From positions 1 through 53,752 of the forward strand of contig UQVR01000005.1 of assembly GCA_900544625.1 (NCBI GenBank): a stretch of 53,752 bases of DNA. Reading direction: 5' to 3'. This document shows, one piece after another, positions 8,243-16,772 of the stretch. Source of the DNA: an uncultured Mycoplasmatota bacterium (GTDB lineage: Bacteria; Bacillota_I; Bacilli_A; RF39; UBA660). Each line of letters opens with the position of its first letter. Within the stretch, counting starts at the first letter, position 1. A program made the translations under genes and the position numbers. The notes below the pieces were generated by a model, which saw only the letters and a list, made by a program, of their open reading frames with translations, was not told the origin of the DNA and did not search any database.

Positions 8243-8260
8243 AAGGCCAGGTGATTAATT

Positions 8261-9751
8261 ATGAATGAATTTAGTGAACAAGAATTAGTAAGACGTGAAA
8301 AACTAAATGAAATAGGAAAAGTATGTAATCCATACCCTGAAAATTTTGAAAGGACTCATACATTAAAAGAAGCACCAAAATTAGAAGATGGTACAAAAAA
8401 TGTTAAAATAGCAGGTCGTATAGTTTTTATGCGTAAAATGGGTAAATTAAGTTTTGCTCGTATTCGTGATTTAGAAGGAAGTATGCAACTTGAATTTAAG
8501 ATAGATGTTGTGGGGGAAGAAAATTACAGTTTCTTTAAAAAGTTAATTGATATCGGAGACTTTATTGGTGCTTTAGGAGAAATATTTACTACTCAAACAG
8601 GTGAAAAGACTTTAAGAGTACAAAGTTTTACATTTTTAGGTAAAGCACTAAGACCACTTCCTGAAAAATTCCATGGTCTAACTGACATAGATCAAAAATA
8701 TCGTCAAAGATATGTTGATTTAATTATGAATGAAGATTCAAGAAAAGTATTCTTAGGAAGAAGTAAATTATATGCATTTTTACATAGATATCTTGCTGAA
8801 AATGGATTTTTAGAAGTTGAAACACCAATAGTTCAAACAGCAGTAGGCGGAGCAAGTGCTAGACCATTTTATACTCATCATAATGCTTTAGATATTGATT
8901 GTAATTTAAGAATAGCACCAGAACTTTATTTAAAGGAATGTATAGTGGCAGGTTTTGATAGAGTATATGAACTTGCAAAATGTTTTAGAAATGAAGGAAT
9001 GGATACTCAACATTTACAAGAATTTACTCAAGTAGAATGGTATGTTGCTTATTGGAGATATGAAGATAATATTAAATTTTTTACAAATTTCATTAAGAAT
9101 TTATTAACAGAATTACTAGGTACTCAAGTAATAACATATCAAGGACATGAACTTGATTTTAGTAAAGAAAATTGGGATAGAATTGATTATTGTAAAGAAT
9201 TAGAAAGTGTATTAGGATTTAATGCACTAGAAATTGATGATCCCCAAGAATTAAAGAAAAAAATTGTGGAAGCAAATCTTTTCACATATGGTGATTTAGA
9301 AGAGTATAAATCATTAAGTCAAATAATAGATTTTGTATATAAGAAAAAGATTAGAGAAGGAATTGTTCAACCAACAATAATCTTTAATTATCCGGCGGTA
9401 TTAAAACCTCTTGCAAGAAGATGTGATAATGATCCAAAACGTGTAGATGTATTCCAAATTGTTGTATGTGGAACTGAAATATGTAATGCTTATTCTGAAC
9501 TTGTTAATCCACTTGAACAAAGAGCAGCTTTTGAAGATCAATTAAAAGCAAAAGATCAAGGTGATGAAGAAACTATGGATATGGACGAAGATTACTTATC
9601 AGCAATGGAACAAGGAATGCCTCCGATTTCTGGTTTAGGATTTGGTATTGATAGAATCTTAATGTTAATATATGATGCTCCATCAATCAGAGATGTTGTA
9701 TTATTCCCAATGATGAAACCAGAAAATAAACAATCAAAAGAAACTAAATAG
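8261..9751 (+). CDS. lysS: lysyl-tRNA synthetase, class II
   Basis: This enzyme charges tRNA-Lys with lysine. The 496 residues match class II LysRS. An N-terminal OB-fold anticodon-binding domain (about 45-150; VKIAGRIVFMRKMGKLSFARIRD) is followed by the catalytic core with motif 1 region RQRYVDLIMN, motif 2 FRNEGMDTQHLQEFTQVEWY, and motif 3 SGLGFGIDRILMLI followed by APSIRDVVLFP, which is characteristic of LysS. AGGTGAT lies 6 nt before the ATG. It is transcribed alone between two terminators. A tRNA-Lys(CUU) gene lies at 29.8 kb. Confidence 0.97.
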   Translation: MNEFSEQELVRREKLNEIGKVCNPYPENFERTHTLKEAPKLEDGTKNVKIAGRIVFMRKMGKLSFARIRDLEGSMQLEFKIDVVGEENYSFFKKLIDIGDFIGALGEIFTTQTGEKTLRVQSFTFLGKALRPLPEKFHGLTDIDQKYRQRYVDLIMNEDSRKVFLGRSKLYAFLHRYLAENGFLEVETPIVQTAVGGASARPFYTHHNALDIDCNLRIAPELYLKECIVAGFDRVYELAKCFRNEGMDTQHLQEFTQVEWYVAYWRYEDNIKFFTNFIKNLLTELLGTQVITYQGHELDFSKENWDRIDYCKELESVLGFNALEIDDPQELKKKIVEANLFTYGDLEEYKSLSQIIDFVYKKKIREGIVQPTIIFNYPAVLKPLARRCDNDPKRVDVFQIVVCGTEICNAYSELVNPLEQRAAFEDQLKAKDQGDEETMDMDEDYLSAMEQGMPPISGLGFGIDRILMLIYDAPSIRDVVLFPMMKPENKQSKETK

Positions 9752-9779
9752 AGAAATTTAATTTTTCTCTATTTTTTTT
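9746..9779 (+). terminator. lysS terminator
   Basis: AAATAGAGAAA (9746-9756) pairs with TTTCTCTATTT (9764-9774), then a T run. The stop codon TAG is inside the 5' arm. Confidence 0.85.
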
Positions 9780-9880
9780 ATAAGCTAGGAAAGTTATACT
9801 TAGTTATGTTCTCAAAAAAAGATTATGAAAATTATGCTTTCTTAATACAATTAAATTGTTGAAAATGCAAGGAGGACAAT

Positions 9881-9925
9881 ATGAATAATAAATCTTATTG
9901 CTCAACTTCTGTGTACTTTTTTTAA
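9881..9925 (+). CDS. candidate 14-codon leader ORF
   Basis: AAGGAGGAC is the strongest ribosome site in this stretch. It precedes an ATG at 9881 that opens MNNKSYCSTSVYFF and stops at TAA 9923-9925. About 30 nt later comes a hairpin (GTCAGTCT/AGATTGAC, 9951-9971), then the 10020 gene. The order short peptide, hairpin, gene resembles a translational attenuator, but the peptide has no run of one regulatory codon. It could also be the relic of a small gene. The rest of 9780-10019 shows nothing else convincing. Confidence 0.35.
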   Translation: MNNKSYCSTSVYFF

Positions 9926-9966
9926 ATACAATATAAAAATGCTAAATTTAGTCAGTCTTAATTAGA

Positions 9967-9995
9967 TTGACTTTCATATAATTCTTTGCTAAAAT
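9967..9995 (+). promoter_or_regulatory. promoter of the 10020 gene, -35 in a hairpin arm
   Basis: TTGACT (9967-9972), 17 bp, TAAAAT (9990-9995) with extended TGC. TTGAC is also the 3' arm of the hairpin starting at 9951. Confidence 0.65.
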
Positions 9996-10019
9996 AAATC
10001 TTACTTTAGGGGGAATTTT

Positions 10020-11027
10020 ATGATGGAAGAATCATTTATTGATATAGTTAATTCTCTAGAAAGAGCAACTGATACAATTTACCAAGCATATGAGTTATTG
10101 TATGAATTAGAAGTTGATGGAGAGAAAAATACTAGTATGTACGGGATAACTTTAAATTTGTTGCATAAAGCAATATGGGTTGAAAGTGATGTATTAAGTA
10201 GATTAAATAAAACCTTTATGGTTGAAGATGCTTTAATTTATTTTAGCGAAAAGTTTAATAGAGAAGTGGCATTTATAATTAATGCTAGTCCCAAAAAAGA
10301 AGATGTTCCTAAGATTAGAATTATGAATAATCTTTATTTTAAATTATTAGAAAATAAAAAGCCTGATGAACATTGTTTAATTAGTGCATCAATATTTAAG
10401 TTAAATGTTTTTGTAGATTATTTACAACTTGCATTAAGTATAGTTCAAGAAAACGAAAATGAAAATGTTAAAAATGATTTGCTAAGAATGAAATATGTTT
10501 TATCAATGTCTAATTCAAAACTTGAAAACATTTTAATAAGAAGAGGTTTTAATCTAGAAATGCATCCATATATAATTTTTGGTATGCTTTATATAACACT
10601 AGAAGATAAAATAGAGGGAACACGTTTAGCAAACGAAAATATGTTAGCATTACTTGCTACAAATATTAAAGTAGTGTTATCTAAAGAAAGTGGATTTAAA
10701 AAGAGTAATAAAGCTTATTCAGACTTTTTGTTTATTTGTTCTTCTTTGAGGGCTTCATTAGTTTTAATGGATGAAGATACAAGAGATTTTATAAAAAATA
10801 TTATTTTGTTAACTATAACATCTACAATGGAAAATGAAAAAATTAGTGTTAATATACCTAATAATATAAGTATAAATAAAAACTTAATTGTTCAATTTAT
10901 AAACTCTATATCTGATGCAATAAATAAAAGTCCAAATAAAGAATATAATGGGATGGTTTTAAAGAGAGCTTTAGAGAACGTAGAAATTGATAAAAGAATA
11001 CCTCGTTATGTAAGAATTGGCAGATAA
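10020..11027 (+). CDS. uncharacterised helical protein
   Basis: This 335-residue cytosolic protein is predicted to be almost entirely alpha-helical (for example LERATDTIYQAYELLYEL, and repeated hydrophobic-heptad stretches around 130-180). There is no signal peptide, TM segment or known motif. The basic C-terminus ends RIPRYVRIGR. AGGGGGAA fixes the start; a second ATG immediately follows the first. It has its own promoter and terminator, so it is probably monocistronic. No function can be assigned. Confidence 0.55.
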   Translation: MMEESFIDIVNSLERATDTIYQAYELLYELEVDGEKNTSMYGITLNLLHKAIWVESDVLSRLNKTFMVEDALIYFSEKFNREVAFIINASPKKEDVPKIRIMNNLYFKLLENKKPDEHCLISASIFKLNVFVDYLQLALSIVQENENENVKNDLLRMKYVLSMSNSKLENILIRRGFNLEMHPYIIFGMLYITLEDKIEGTRLANENMLALLATNIKVVLSKESGFKKSNKAYSDFLFICSSLRASLVLMDEDTRDFIKNIILLTITSTMENEKISVNIPNNISINKNLIVQFINSISDAINKSPNKEYNGMVLKRALENVEIDKRIPRYVRIGR

Positions 11028-11034
11028 ATATGTG

Positions 11035-11060
11035 AAAAAAGTATGAAAATACTTTTTTTT
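11035..11060 (+). terminator. intrinsic terminator
   Basis: AAAAAAGTAT (11035-11044), GAAA tetraloop, ATACTTTTTTTT. Confidence 0.8.
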
Positions 11061-11099
11061 ATTGCTTTTGAGTGTTATAATTTTCTTAAGGAGGTAGAG

Positions 11100-12704
11100 A
11101 TGAAAAAAATATTTGAAAAGCATGGTGTATTAAATTGCGTTGGTGCTTTAATGGATGTATTAGCATTTATACTTTTTGTAGTTGCAGCCTTTGTTAATGG
11201 AGCTACTCCAGATATGATTTTAAAAGTCATTGGATTAGTTTTATTTGTTGTAGGTGGCTTAATTATGTCAATATCTAGTGATAAACATAGTCTAGCGAAA
11301 AGTATGTTTGTTTTAGTTCTAACAGGAATTCTAATTTCATGGATGTTTCCTGGTGGACAATTCCAAGGTTCAGATTTTGCAGAAGGAAAATTTACTCGTA
11401 TTGGTCTAGCTGATTTTGGATTTATGTTCTACTATTCAGTATATTTTTTACTAGATAAGATTCCATTCCTTGTAGTTTTAACAGGTTTCTATGGCGTTTT
11501 ATCAAGAATTAGTGGATATCAAAAATTAGTTGAAAAATCAGCTGAAAAATTTGGTAAACATCCAATTGTAACTGCAGTAATAATGAGTGTAATTTTATTT
11601 GTACTTACATCATTATTCTCTCAAACATTTGTAGTATTAGTATTTATACCATTCTTCATTTCAATTTTAATTAAAATGGGTATGGATAAATTAACTGCCT
11701 TTGCAATTACATTTGGATCAGTTCTTGTAGGAATACTTGGATGTACATATGGAACAGATACATTAGCAATATTTAATTCTACATTAAATCAAGAACTTAA
11801 AATTGGTTTAAATTATCGTTTTATTATTGCGGCAGTTTCATTAGTTTTATACAATTTCTTCATTGTTATGCGTATTCGCAAGATTGAAAAAGATATGAAG
11901 AAAAATGTTAAAAACAATAATTGTTCTGATGATCCATTTAGCGTTGAAAAATTAAGTAGCAAAACCAAAACAAAAATGCTACCAACAATTATTGTTCTAG
12001 CAATCATGGCTATTATAATAATCTTAGGTTATATTAGTTGGAACTCATACTTTGAAATCAAAGTATTTGATGAATTCCATGAATGGCTAATCGGACTTGA
12101 AGCTGGAAAAGATTTCAACATTATAAGTTATATCCTTGGTGCTAATGCTAATGCTCTTGGAAACTTCAAATATGTATTTACATTTATAATTTTACTTGTA
12201 CTTGTAAGTGCATTATTAGCATTCTTATATAAGATGAGCTTTAATGAATATATTGAAAGTTTCTATGAAGGAACTAAAAAAATGCTTAAACCATTATTAT
12301 GTTTACTTGGTGTTAATCTAGTATTTACTACAAGTTACATAGCTGGCCAACCAATAGCTTCAGTTTATAATTGGATTTTAAATTTAGTTGAAGGATTTAA
12401 TCCATTTATAACATCAATCGTAGCATTCATATCATCATTATTCCAAGTAGATTTTGGATATGTAGCCTACACAGTTGGAAGTTTTGCAACAGCAGTTTAT
12501 GCAGATAACTTTGCAATAGCACATACAGTATTCACATCAATGTATGGTTTAGTTCAAATATTCATGCCAACAAGTATGATTCTTGTAACAGGACTTGCGT
12601 TAACTAAAGTTAGTTACAAAGAATGGTTTAAATACATTTGGTTATTTGTTGTTGGTATGATCATTATACTACTTGTATTATTTACAGTAGTTACTTACAT
12701 TTAA
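11100..12704 (+). CDS. YfcC/DcuC-like multi-spanning permease
   Basis: This is an integral membrane transporter of about 534 residues with 12-13 predicted membrane helices and a central charged loop (about 268-300, KIEKDMKKN...SSKTKTK) splitting it into two halves. The sequence around ISWMFPGGQF near residue 80, the paired hairpin-like segments in both halves (TFGSVLVGILGCTYGTDTLA) and the overall length fit the ion-transporter superfamily (YfcC, DcuC, AbgT relatives), which carry amino acids, peptides or dicarboxylates. The substrate is not predictable. The long open frame begins at 11043 inside the preceding terminator, but AAGGAGGT at 11087-11094 points to the ATG at 11100. Confidence 0.7.
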   Translation: MKKIFEKHGVLNCVGALMDVLAFILFVVAAFVNGATPDMILKVIGLVLFVVGGLIMSISSDKHSLAKSMFVLVLTGILISWMFPGGQFQGSDFAEGKFTRIGLADFGFMFYYSVYFLLDKIPFLVVLTGFYGVLSRISGYQKLVEKSAEKFGKHPIVTAVIMSVILFVLTSLFSQTFVVLVFIPFFISILIKMGMDKLTAFAITFGSVLVGILGCTYGTDTLAIFNSTLNQELKIGLNYRFIIAAVSLVLYNFFIVMRIRKIEKDMKKNVKNNNCSDDPFSVEKLSSKTKTKMLPTIIVLAIMAIIIILGYISWNSYFEIKVFDEFHEWLIGLEAGKDFNIISYILGANANALGNFKYVFTFIILLVLVSALLAFLYKMSFNEYIESFYEGTKKMLKPLLCLLGVNLVFTTSYIAGQPIASVYNWILNLVEGFNPFITSIVAFISSLFQVDFGYVAYTVGSFATAVYADNFAIAHTVFTSMYGLVQIFMPTSMILVTGLALTKVSYKEWFKYIWLFVVGMIIILLVLFTVVTYI

Positions 12705-12730
12705 GAGTTCACAAAAAGAACTCTTTTTTT
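12703..12730 (+). terminator. intrinsic terminator of the permease gene
   Basis: AAGAGTTC (12703-12710) / GAACTCTT (12718-12725), 7-nt loop, then T5. Confidence 0.85.
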
Positions 12731-12758
12731 TAAGTTCAAAATGTTATATAATAATAAT

Positions 12759-13421
12759 ATGAAAGAATTAAGTAAGATTAAAAGCATTATGACAAGAATA
12801 AATAGAAAGTGTGACAAAGAAAACACTTCTTTAAGTAATGTTTTAAAAAACATGAATGTTTCAAACACTAAATTTTTAGAAATACTTGGTCTTAATCCCC
12901 ATTTTTTAGATGCAAATTTAGAGAACTTAATTAGAAATCTATTTGATACTATAGATACTAGAATAGATTTTGATCCCAATATGGATTTAGTAAATTGTGA
13001 TATAGGATTTTATTCGAAAAATTTAAATACAGATTTACATTTTTCTCAAAAAAGATTATCTATAATAAATGTTAAAAGTCATGAAGATGCCGATTTTGTT
13101 TATAAAGATGAAGTAGGTGATTTAGTTTTTACTAATCATACAATTCACTATGAATTAAAAGTTACTGTTGACAAAGGCTTAGAAAAGCCCGGGTTTATAA
13201 ATAGAAAAAGTGCCATAAAACACATGAATTTAAAAGTTAGTTATAAAACTAATGAAAAAACTGGAAGTTATGAATTTACAATAAATAATGACATGTTATT
13301 AAATGACTTAGATTATATTATGAAATGCTTAATAAGTGGTAATTTTGTAAAAACTTATTTAATTTTAGATAAATATCCTTGTACTTTTAAAATTATAGAT
13401 CCTGCCAAAGAAATTGAATAA
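12759..13421 (+). CDS. uncharacterised protein, possibly from a leaderless mRNA
   Basis: The protein is about 220 residues with no known domain. The N-terminal third is helical (LSKIKSIMTRINRKC, then VLKNMNVSNTKFLEILGL, resembling a small helix-turn-helix), and the C-terminal two thirds look like beta-strands (IHYELKVTVDKG, MNLKVSYKTNEKTGSYEFTI). No membrane segment is seen. The reading frame can begin at ATG 12741 or 12759. There is no ribosome site, and TATAAT at 12747-12752 puts the expected transcript start at about the second ATG. The next gene is clpC, 53 nt later. Confidence 0.5.
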   Translation: MKELSKIKSIMTRINRKCDKENTSLSNVLKNMNVSNTKFLEILGLNPHFLDANLENLIRNLFDTIDTRIDFDPNMDLVNCDIGFYSKNLNTDLHFSQKRLSIINVKSHEDADFVYKDEVGDLVFTNHTIHYELKVTVDKGLEKPGFINRKSAIKHMNLKVSYKTNEKTGSYEFTINNDMLLNDLDYIMKCLISGNFVKTYLILDKYPCTFKIIDPAKEIE

Positions 13422-13474
13422 AATTTTTAAAGAAAATCCATTATTATACATAGAATTATAAAAGGGAGGATTCT

Positions 13475-15565
13475 ATGTATAATAATTATAATTTAGAAAC
13501 AAGTAGAATATTTAAAGATGCTGAAAAAATAATGATAAGTTTAAATCATGGATATGTTGGAACAGAACATTTATTTTTAAGTATGTTAAAAAATAGTGAA
13601 GAAATAAGAAATTTATTAGAAAAATACCAAATAGAATATGATGGCTTTTTAGAAGAACTTCTTTTAGTAGTAAATTCTGAAACATGCAAAAAAGTAGCCT
13701 GTATATACACACCGTTATTAAAAAAAGTTATAAAAAATGCAGAAATGCATGCTAAAAACAGTTATATAACACCCCTTATGTTATTGGAGTCTTTACTTGA
13801 AGAAGGGGAAGGGATAGCTATAAGAATATTAATTTCTATGGGATTAGATATTGATAAACTTTATGATGAAATAAAACTGAAAGATAAAAAAAGTAACCAA
13901 AAATTAGAAATATATAATATAGGAAAAGAAATGTCAAAAGATTTATCGGATAATTTTGTAGTTGGTCGTGAAAAAGAAATAGATTTAATAACAGAAACCC
14001 TATTAAGAAAAAATAAAAATAATCCTCTTTTAATCGGGGATGCTGGTGTTGGAAAAAGTGCTATTGTAGAAGAACTGGCTAGAAGAATAAAAAAAGGTGA
14101 TGTACCGAATGCTTTAAAAAACAAAAAAATAATATCAATAGAAATGTCCTCTTTAGTAGCCGGTACTAAATATCGCGGAGAATTTGAAGAAAAATTAAAT
14201 AAAATCATAAAAGAAGTAGAAAATAATCCAGAAATAATTTTATTTATAGATGAAATTCATACATTATCAAATGCCGGTGGAGCAGAAGGAGCGATAAATG
14301 CTAGTGATATTTTAAAACCATATTTAGCACGAGGAAAAATAAAAGTAATCGGTGCAACAACCACAAATGAATATAATAAATTTATAGCTAAAGATAAAGC
14401 TTTATCAAGAAGGTTTGACCTAATAAAGATAAATGAACCGAGCATTGATGAAACAATAAATATATTATCCAAGATTAAACCATCTTTTGAACATCACTAT
14501 AATATAAAAATTTCTGAAGAAAACATTAGGCAAATCGTTGATTTAACAAATAAATATATATTAGATCGATTTAATCCTGATAAATCAATTGATCTATTAG
14601 ATAGTGTATGTGCAATGAAAGAAGTTAAAAGCCCTAAAGAAAAAAATATAATAATATTAAAGAACAAATTATCTAATATTATCGAGGCTAAAGAAAAAAT
14701 GGTTAAAAATAATAATTTTGAAGAAGCGTTAAATTATAGAAAACAAGAAATAGAATTAAATGAAAAAATAGAAAAAGAGAAAAACTCTTCAAATAGAATT
14801 ACAAATAATGATATAAAAGAAGTAATGTTAAGAAAAAGTAATATCCCAAATATGAAAAATAATTGGAAAGATTTAAAAGCATATTTAAATAATGAAATTG
14901 TTGGACAAGAAGAAGCAATAAATGAAATAATTGCGAGTCTAAAATCCAAAGAAAGTGATTTGCCAGTATCCATACTCCTTACAGGCTCAACAGGAGTGGG
15001 TAAAACTAAAACTGTAAAAGAAATAGCAACATATTTAAAGGTGCCACTAGTTAGATTAGATTTAAGTGAATATAATGAACCAGTTTCTATAAATAGGCTT
15101 ATTGGATCTTCTGCGGGATATGTTGGCTATGATGATGAAAATATATTTGATAGAATAAGAATGTATCCAAATTCTATAGTGTTATTAGATGAACTTGAAA
15201 AAGCTAATTCAAACGTAATTAATCTATTTTTACAAGTGCTAGATGAAGGATTTATAACAAATGCAAAAGGAGAAAAAATAGATTTTAAAAACACCTATAT
15301 TTTTATGACTAGTAACGCAGAAATTAATAATAAAATAGGATTTATGAAAGGAAAATCAAACTATCAAAATAGTTTTAGTAAAGAATTTCTAGGAAGAATT
15401 ACATGCATAGTTAATTATAAAAATGTAACTGAAGATATGGTAAAAAAATATTTATCTAAAAAAGGTATAAAGAATAGTTTGATTTTAAAAGAATTTGATT
15501 ATGAAAATCAAGGCTTCCGTGGACTTGATAAATATATAAAAAAGAAGAAGATGAAAGTAAGGTAA
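13475..15565 (+). CDS. clpC: short ClpC-type AAA+ unfoldase
   Basis: This is an ATP-driven protein unfoldase expected to feed ClpP. At 696 residues it is about 110 shorter than typical ClpC. An N-domain (1-145; Clp_N pattern NHGYVGTEHLFLSML) is followed by AAA1 with Walker A GDAGVGKS (about 188) and Walker B LFIDEIHTL, a UVR-type middle segment (MVKNNNFEEALNYRKQEIEL, about 410-430), and AAA2 with TGSTGVGKT (about 505) and VLLDELEKA. KIGFM near 622 is a plausible ClpP-binding loop. The protein ends right after a sensor-2-like QGFRGLDKYI with a Lys-rich tail, so most of the D2 small domain is missing. GGGAGG fixes the start. No CtsR, McsA or McsB is nearby. Confidence 0.88.
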   Translation: MYNNYNLETSRIFKDAEKIMISLNHGYVGTEHLFLSMLKNSEEIRNLLEKYQIEYDGFLEELLLVVNSETCKKVACIYTPLLKKVIKNAEMHAKNSYITPLMLLESLLEEGEGIAIRILISMGLDIDKLYDEIKLKDKKSNQKLEIYNIGKEMSKDLSDNFVVGREKEIDLITETLLRKNKNNPLLIGDAGVGKSAIVEELARRIKKGDVPNALKNKKIISIEMSSLVAGTKYRGEFEEKLNKIIKEVENNPEIILFIDEIHTLSNAGGAEGAINASDILKPYLARGKIKVIGATTTNEYNKFIAKDKALSRRFDLIKINEPSIDETINILSKIKPSFEHHYNIKISEENIRQIVDLTNKYILDRFNPDKSIDLLDSVCAMKEVKSPKEKNIIILKNKLSNIIEAKEKMVKNNNFEEALNYRKQEIELNEKIEKEKNSSNRITNNDIKEVMLRKSNIPNMKNNWKDLKAYLNNEIVGQEEAINEIIASLKSKESDLPVSILLTGSTGVGKTKTVKEIATYLKVPLVRLDLSEYNEPVSINRLIGSSAGYVGYDDENIFDRIRMYPNSIVLLDELEKANSNVINLFLQVLDEGFITNAKGEKIDFKNTYIFMTSNAEINNKIGFMKGKSNYQNSFSKEFLGRITCIVNYKNVTEDMVKKYLSKKGIKNSLILKEFDYENQGFRGLDKYIKKKKMKVR

Positions 15566-15590
15566 ATTTAACTTACTTTTTTCTTCTTCT
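15554..15590. terminator. bidirectional terminator between convergent genes
   Basis: AAAGTAAG (15554-15561) / CTTACTTT (15572-15579). An outer layer of AAGAAGAAG and CTTCTTCTT extends the helix on both sides. It overlaps the 3' ends of both genes. Confidence 0.75.
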
Positions 15591-16382
15591 TACTTGCTCA
15601 AGTAAACAAACATTTAAATCAATATCTAGTTCTTCTTTGACTTGTTTAATAAGTTTTTGATAAGTTTCTCCATCCATAAATAACGTTGAACTTCCAAAAA
15701 AACTCTTCCATATTTTAATAGGTATTATAATATTATTAGCAAAATCTAATACTTCTTTGTTCTCAAGGTCTATTATAACTGAATGTTCAATATGTCCTTT
15801 AAAACATAAGGGAATATAATAGTAGCCAACATATAATTTTTTTGCTTTTTCCAAAATACAAGATGTTAAATTATGACAAAAACCTTGCCTTTCTTTGTCA
15901 TTAATATTTTTAATTCCTAAAGATTCGCACAACGGAACAATTTTTATAATTCCTTGATTTGATCTTATATGAACATCTTTTTCTTTTAGTGAAATAATGC
16001 CTTTGGAAAAAGTCAAACCACCAATAGCGCGCTCATAATCATCTTCATTAATATGTTTTTGAAAAAATAGATCACTCATTTGAATAGCCCTTAGTAGTTC
16101 ACTATTTGGATTGTATCCATATTTGTTTAAAATATCTAATAAAATTTTTTTTGCTTTTGGATTTCCACTATTTAAATAGAGCATAAGTAAAGAATTTAAT
16201 TTGCTTATATTATCTAAACCTCTAGGTAAATATAATAGTTCGTCAAGAAAATAAGTCAATACTTCTTTTGCTTTTAAATTATTTTCTAAGATATTTATTT
16301 GTTGTCTTGAAGTGTATTCTCTTTCTAGTTCCAAAACGCTGTTACTTAATAATACACTTTTTACATCTTCAAAAGTTACCAT
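15573..16382 (-). CDS. uncharacterised protein with a possible Cys-His-Asp hydrolase core
   Basis: The protein has 269 residues. The N-terminal half is helical; the C-terminal half has an order of elements like small papain-like or transglutaminase-like folds: ERQGFCHNLTSCIL (candidate nucleophile Cys about 170), then GYYYIPLCFKGHIEHSVIIDLEN (candidate His about 206) and EVLDFANN (candidate Asp). No family name is recognised, and the catalytic role is inference. The C-terminus is basic (RRRKK). GGGGGAT precedes the ATG. It has its own promoter at 16406-16434, which overlaps the forward sporulation-type promoter of spoVIF. Confidence 0.5.
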   Translation of the reverse strand: MVTFEDVKSVLLSNSVLELEREYTSRQQINILENNLKAKEVLTYFLDELLYLPRGLDNISKLNSLLMLYLNSGNPKAKKILLDILNKYGYNPNSELLRAIQMSDLFFQKHINEDDYERAIGGLTFSKGIISLKEKDVHIRSNQGIIKIVPLCESLGIKNINDKERQGFCHNLTSCILEKAKKLYVGYYYIPLCFKGHIEHSVIIDLENKEVLDFANNIIIPIKIWKSFFGSSTLFMDGETYQKLIKQVKEELDIDLNVCLLEQVRRRKK

Positions 16383-16405
16383 AAAATCCCCCTTAAATTA
16401 GACAC

Positions 16406-16434
16406 ATTATAACACAATTATTAAACAAAGTCAA
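16406..16434 (-). promoter_or_regulatory. sigma-A-type promoter for the 15573-16382 gene
   Basis: On the minus strand TTGACT (16434-16429), 17 bp, TATAAT (16411-16406) with extended TGT. Confidence 0.7.
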
Positions 16435-16450
16435 ATTTGGGCATATATTA
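16425..16450 (+). promoter_or_regulatory. sigma-K-like promoter of spoVIF
   Basis: AC (16425-16426), 15 bp, CATATATTA (16442-16450). This fits the sigma-K pattern AC...CATAnnnTA. No sigma-A -10 is present. In Bacillus, spoVIF is a late mother-cell gene, which agrees. Confidence 0.5.
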
Positions 16451-16467
16451 TCACTAGGGAGGGGACC

Positions 16468-16710
16468 ATGAAATTCGGGGATGAATTTTTTAAAAAAGTT
16501 GAAAAAAAGACTAATGTTTCCAAAGACACCATCTTAAGTCTTGCAGAAAAACTACAAAAAGGAAATATGAAAGATGAAAAGACACTTAGTGAAGTAATAG
16601 ATACATTAAGTAAAATGACTGGTAAAAAAGTAAGTGATGAACAAAAATCTAAAATTATCAAAAAAGTGGTGGAAGATAAAGTTCCTAATAATGTTGAAAA
16701 AATGTTTTAA
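16468..16710 (+). CDS. spoVIF: stage VI sporulation protein F
   Basis: This is an 80-residue, highly charged protein. The pattern FFKKVEKKTNVSKDTILSLA followed by MKDEKTLSEVI, KMTGKKVS and VEDKVPNNVEKMF matches the SpoVIF family (YjcC in B. subtilis), which acts in the mother cell in late coat assembly and spore maturation. Length and segment order agree with the whole family. GGGAGGGG lies 5 nt before the ATG. The upstream region carries a sigma-K-type promoter rather than the TGnTATAAT promoters seen elsewhere in the window. It ends in a terminator whose 3' arm holds the -35 of the fic gene. Confidence 0.85.
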   Translation: MKFGDEFFKKVEKKTNVSKDTILSLAEKLQKGNMKDEKTLSEVIDTLSKMTGKKVSDEQKSKIIKKVVEDKVPNNVEKMF

Positions 16711-16735
16711 CTCAATCTTTTGGTTGAGTTTTTCT
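16709..16735 (+). terminator. spoVIF terminator
   Basis: AACTCAA (16709-16715) / TTGAGTT (16724-16730), 8-nt loop, T tract. The 3' arm contains the next -35. Confidence 0.85.
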
Positions 16736-16752
16736 TTTGTTTATTATATAAT
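16724..16752 (+). promoter_or_regulatory. fic promoter inside the preceding terminator
   Basis: TTGAGT (16724-16729), 17 bp, TATAAT (16747-16752). The -35 forms the descending arm of the terminator. Confidence 0.75.
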
Positions 16753-16772
16753 AGCAACCTGGAAGTGGTAAT

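Noticed and set aside
11043..11099. Upstream extension of the permease gene
   Set aside because: The extension crosses the previous terminator; AAGGAGGT points to ATG 11100.
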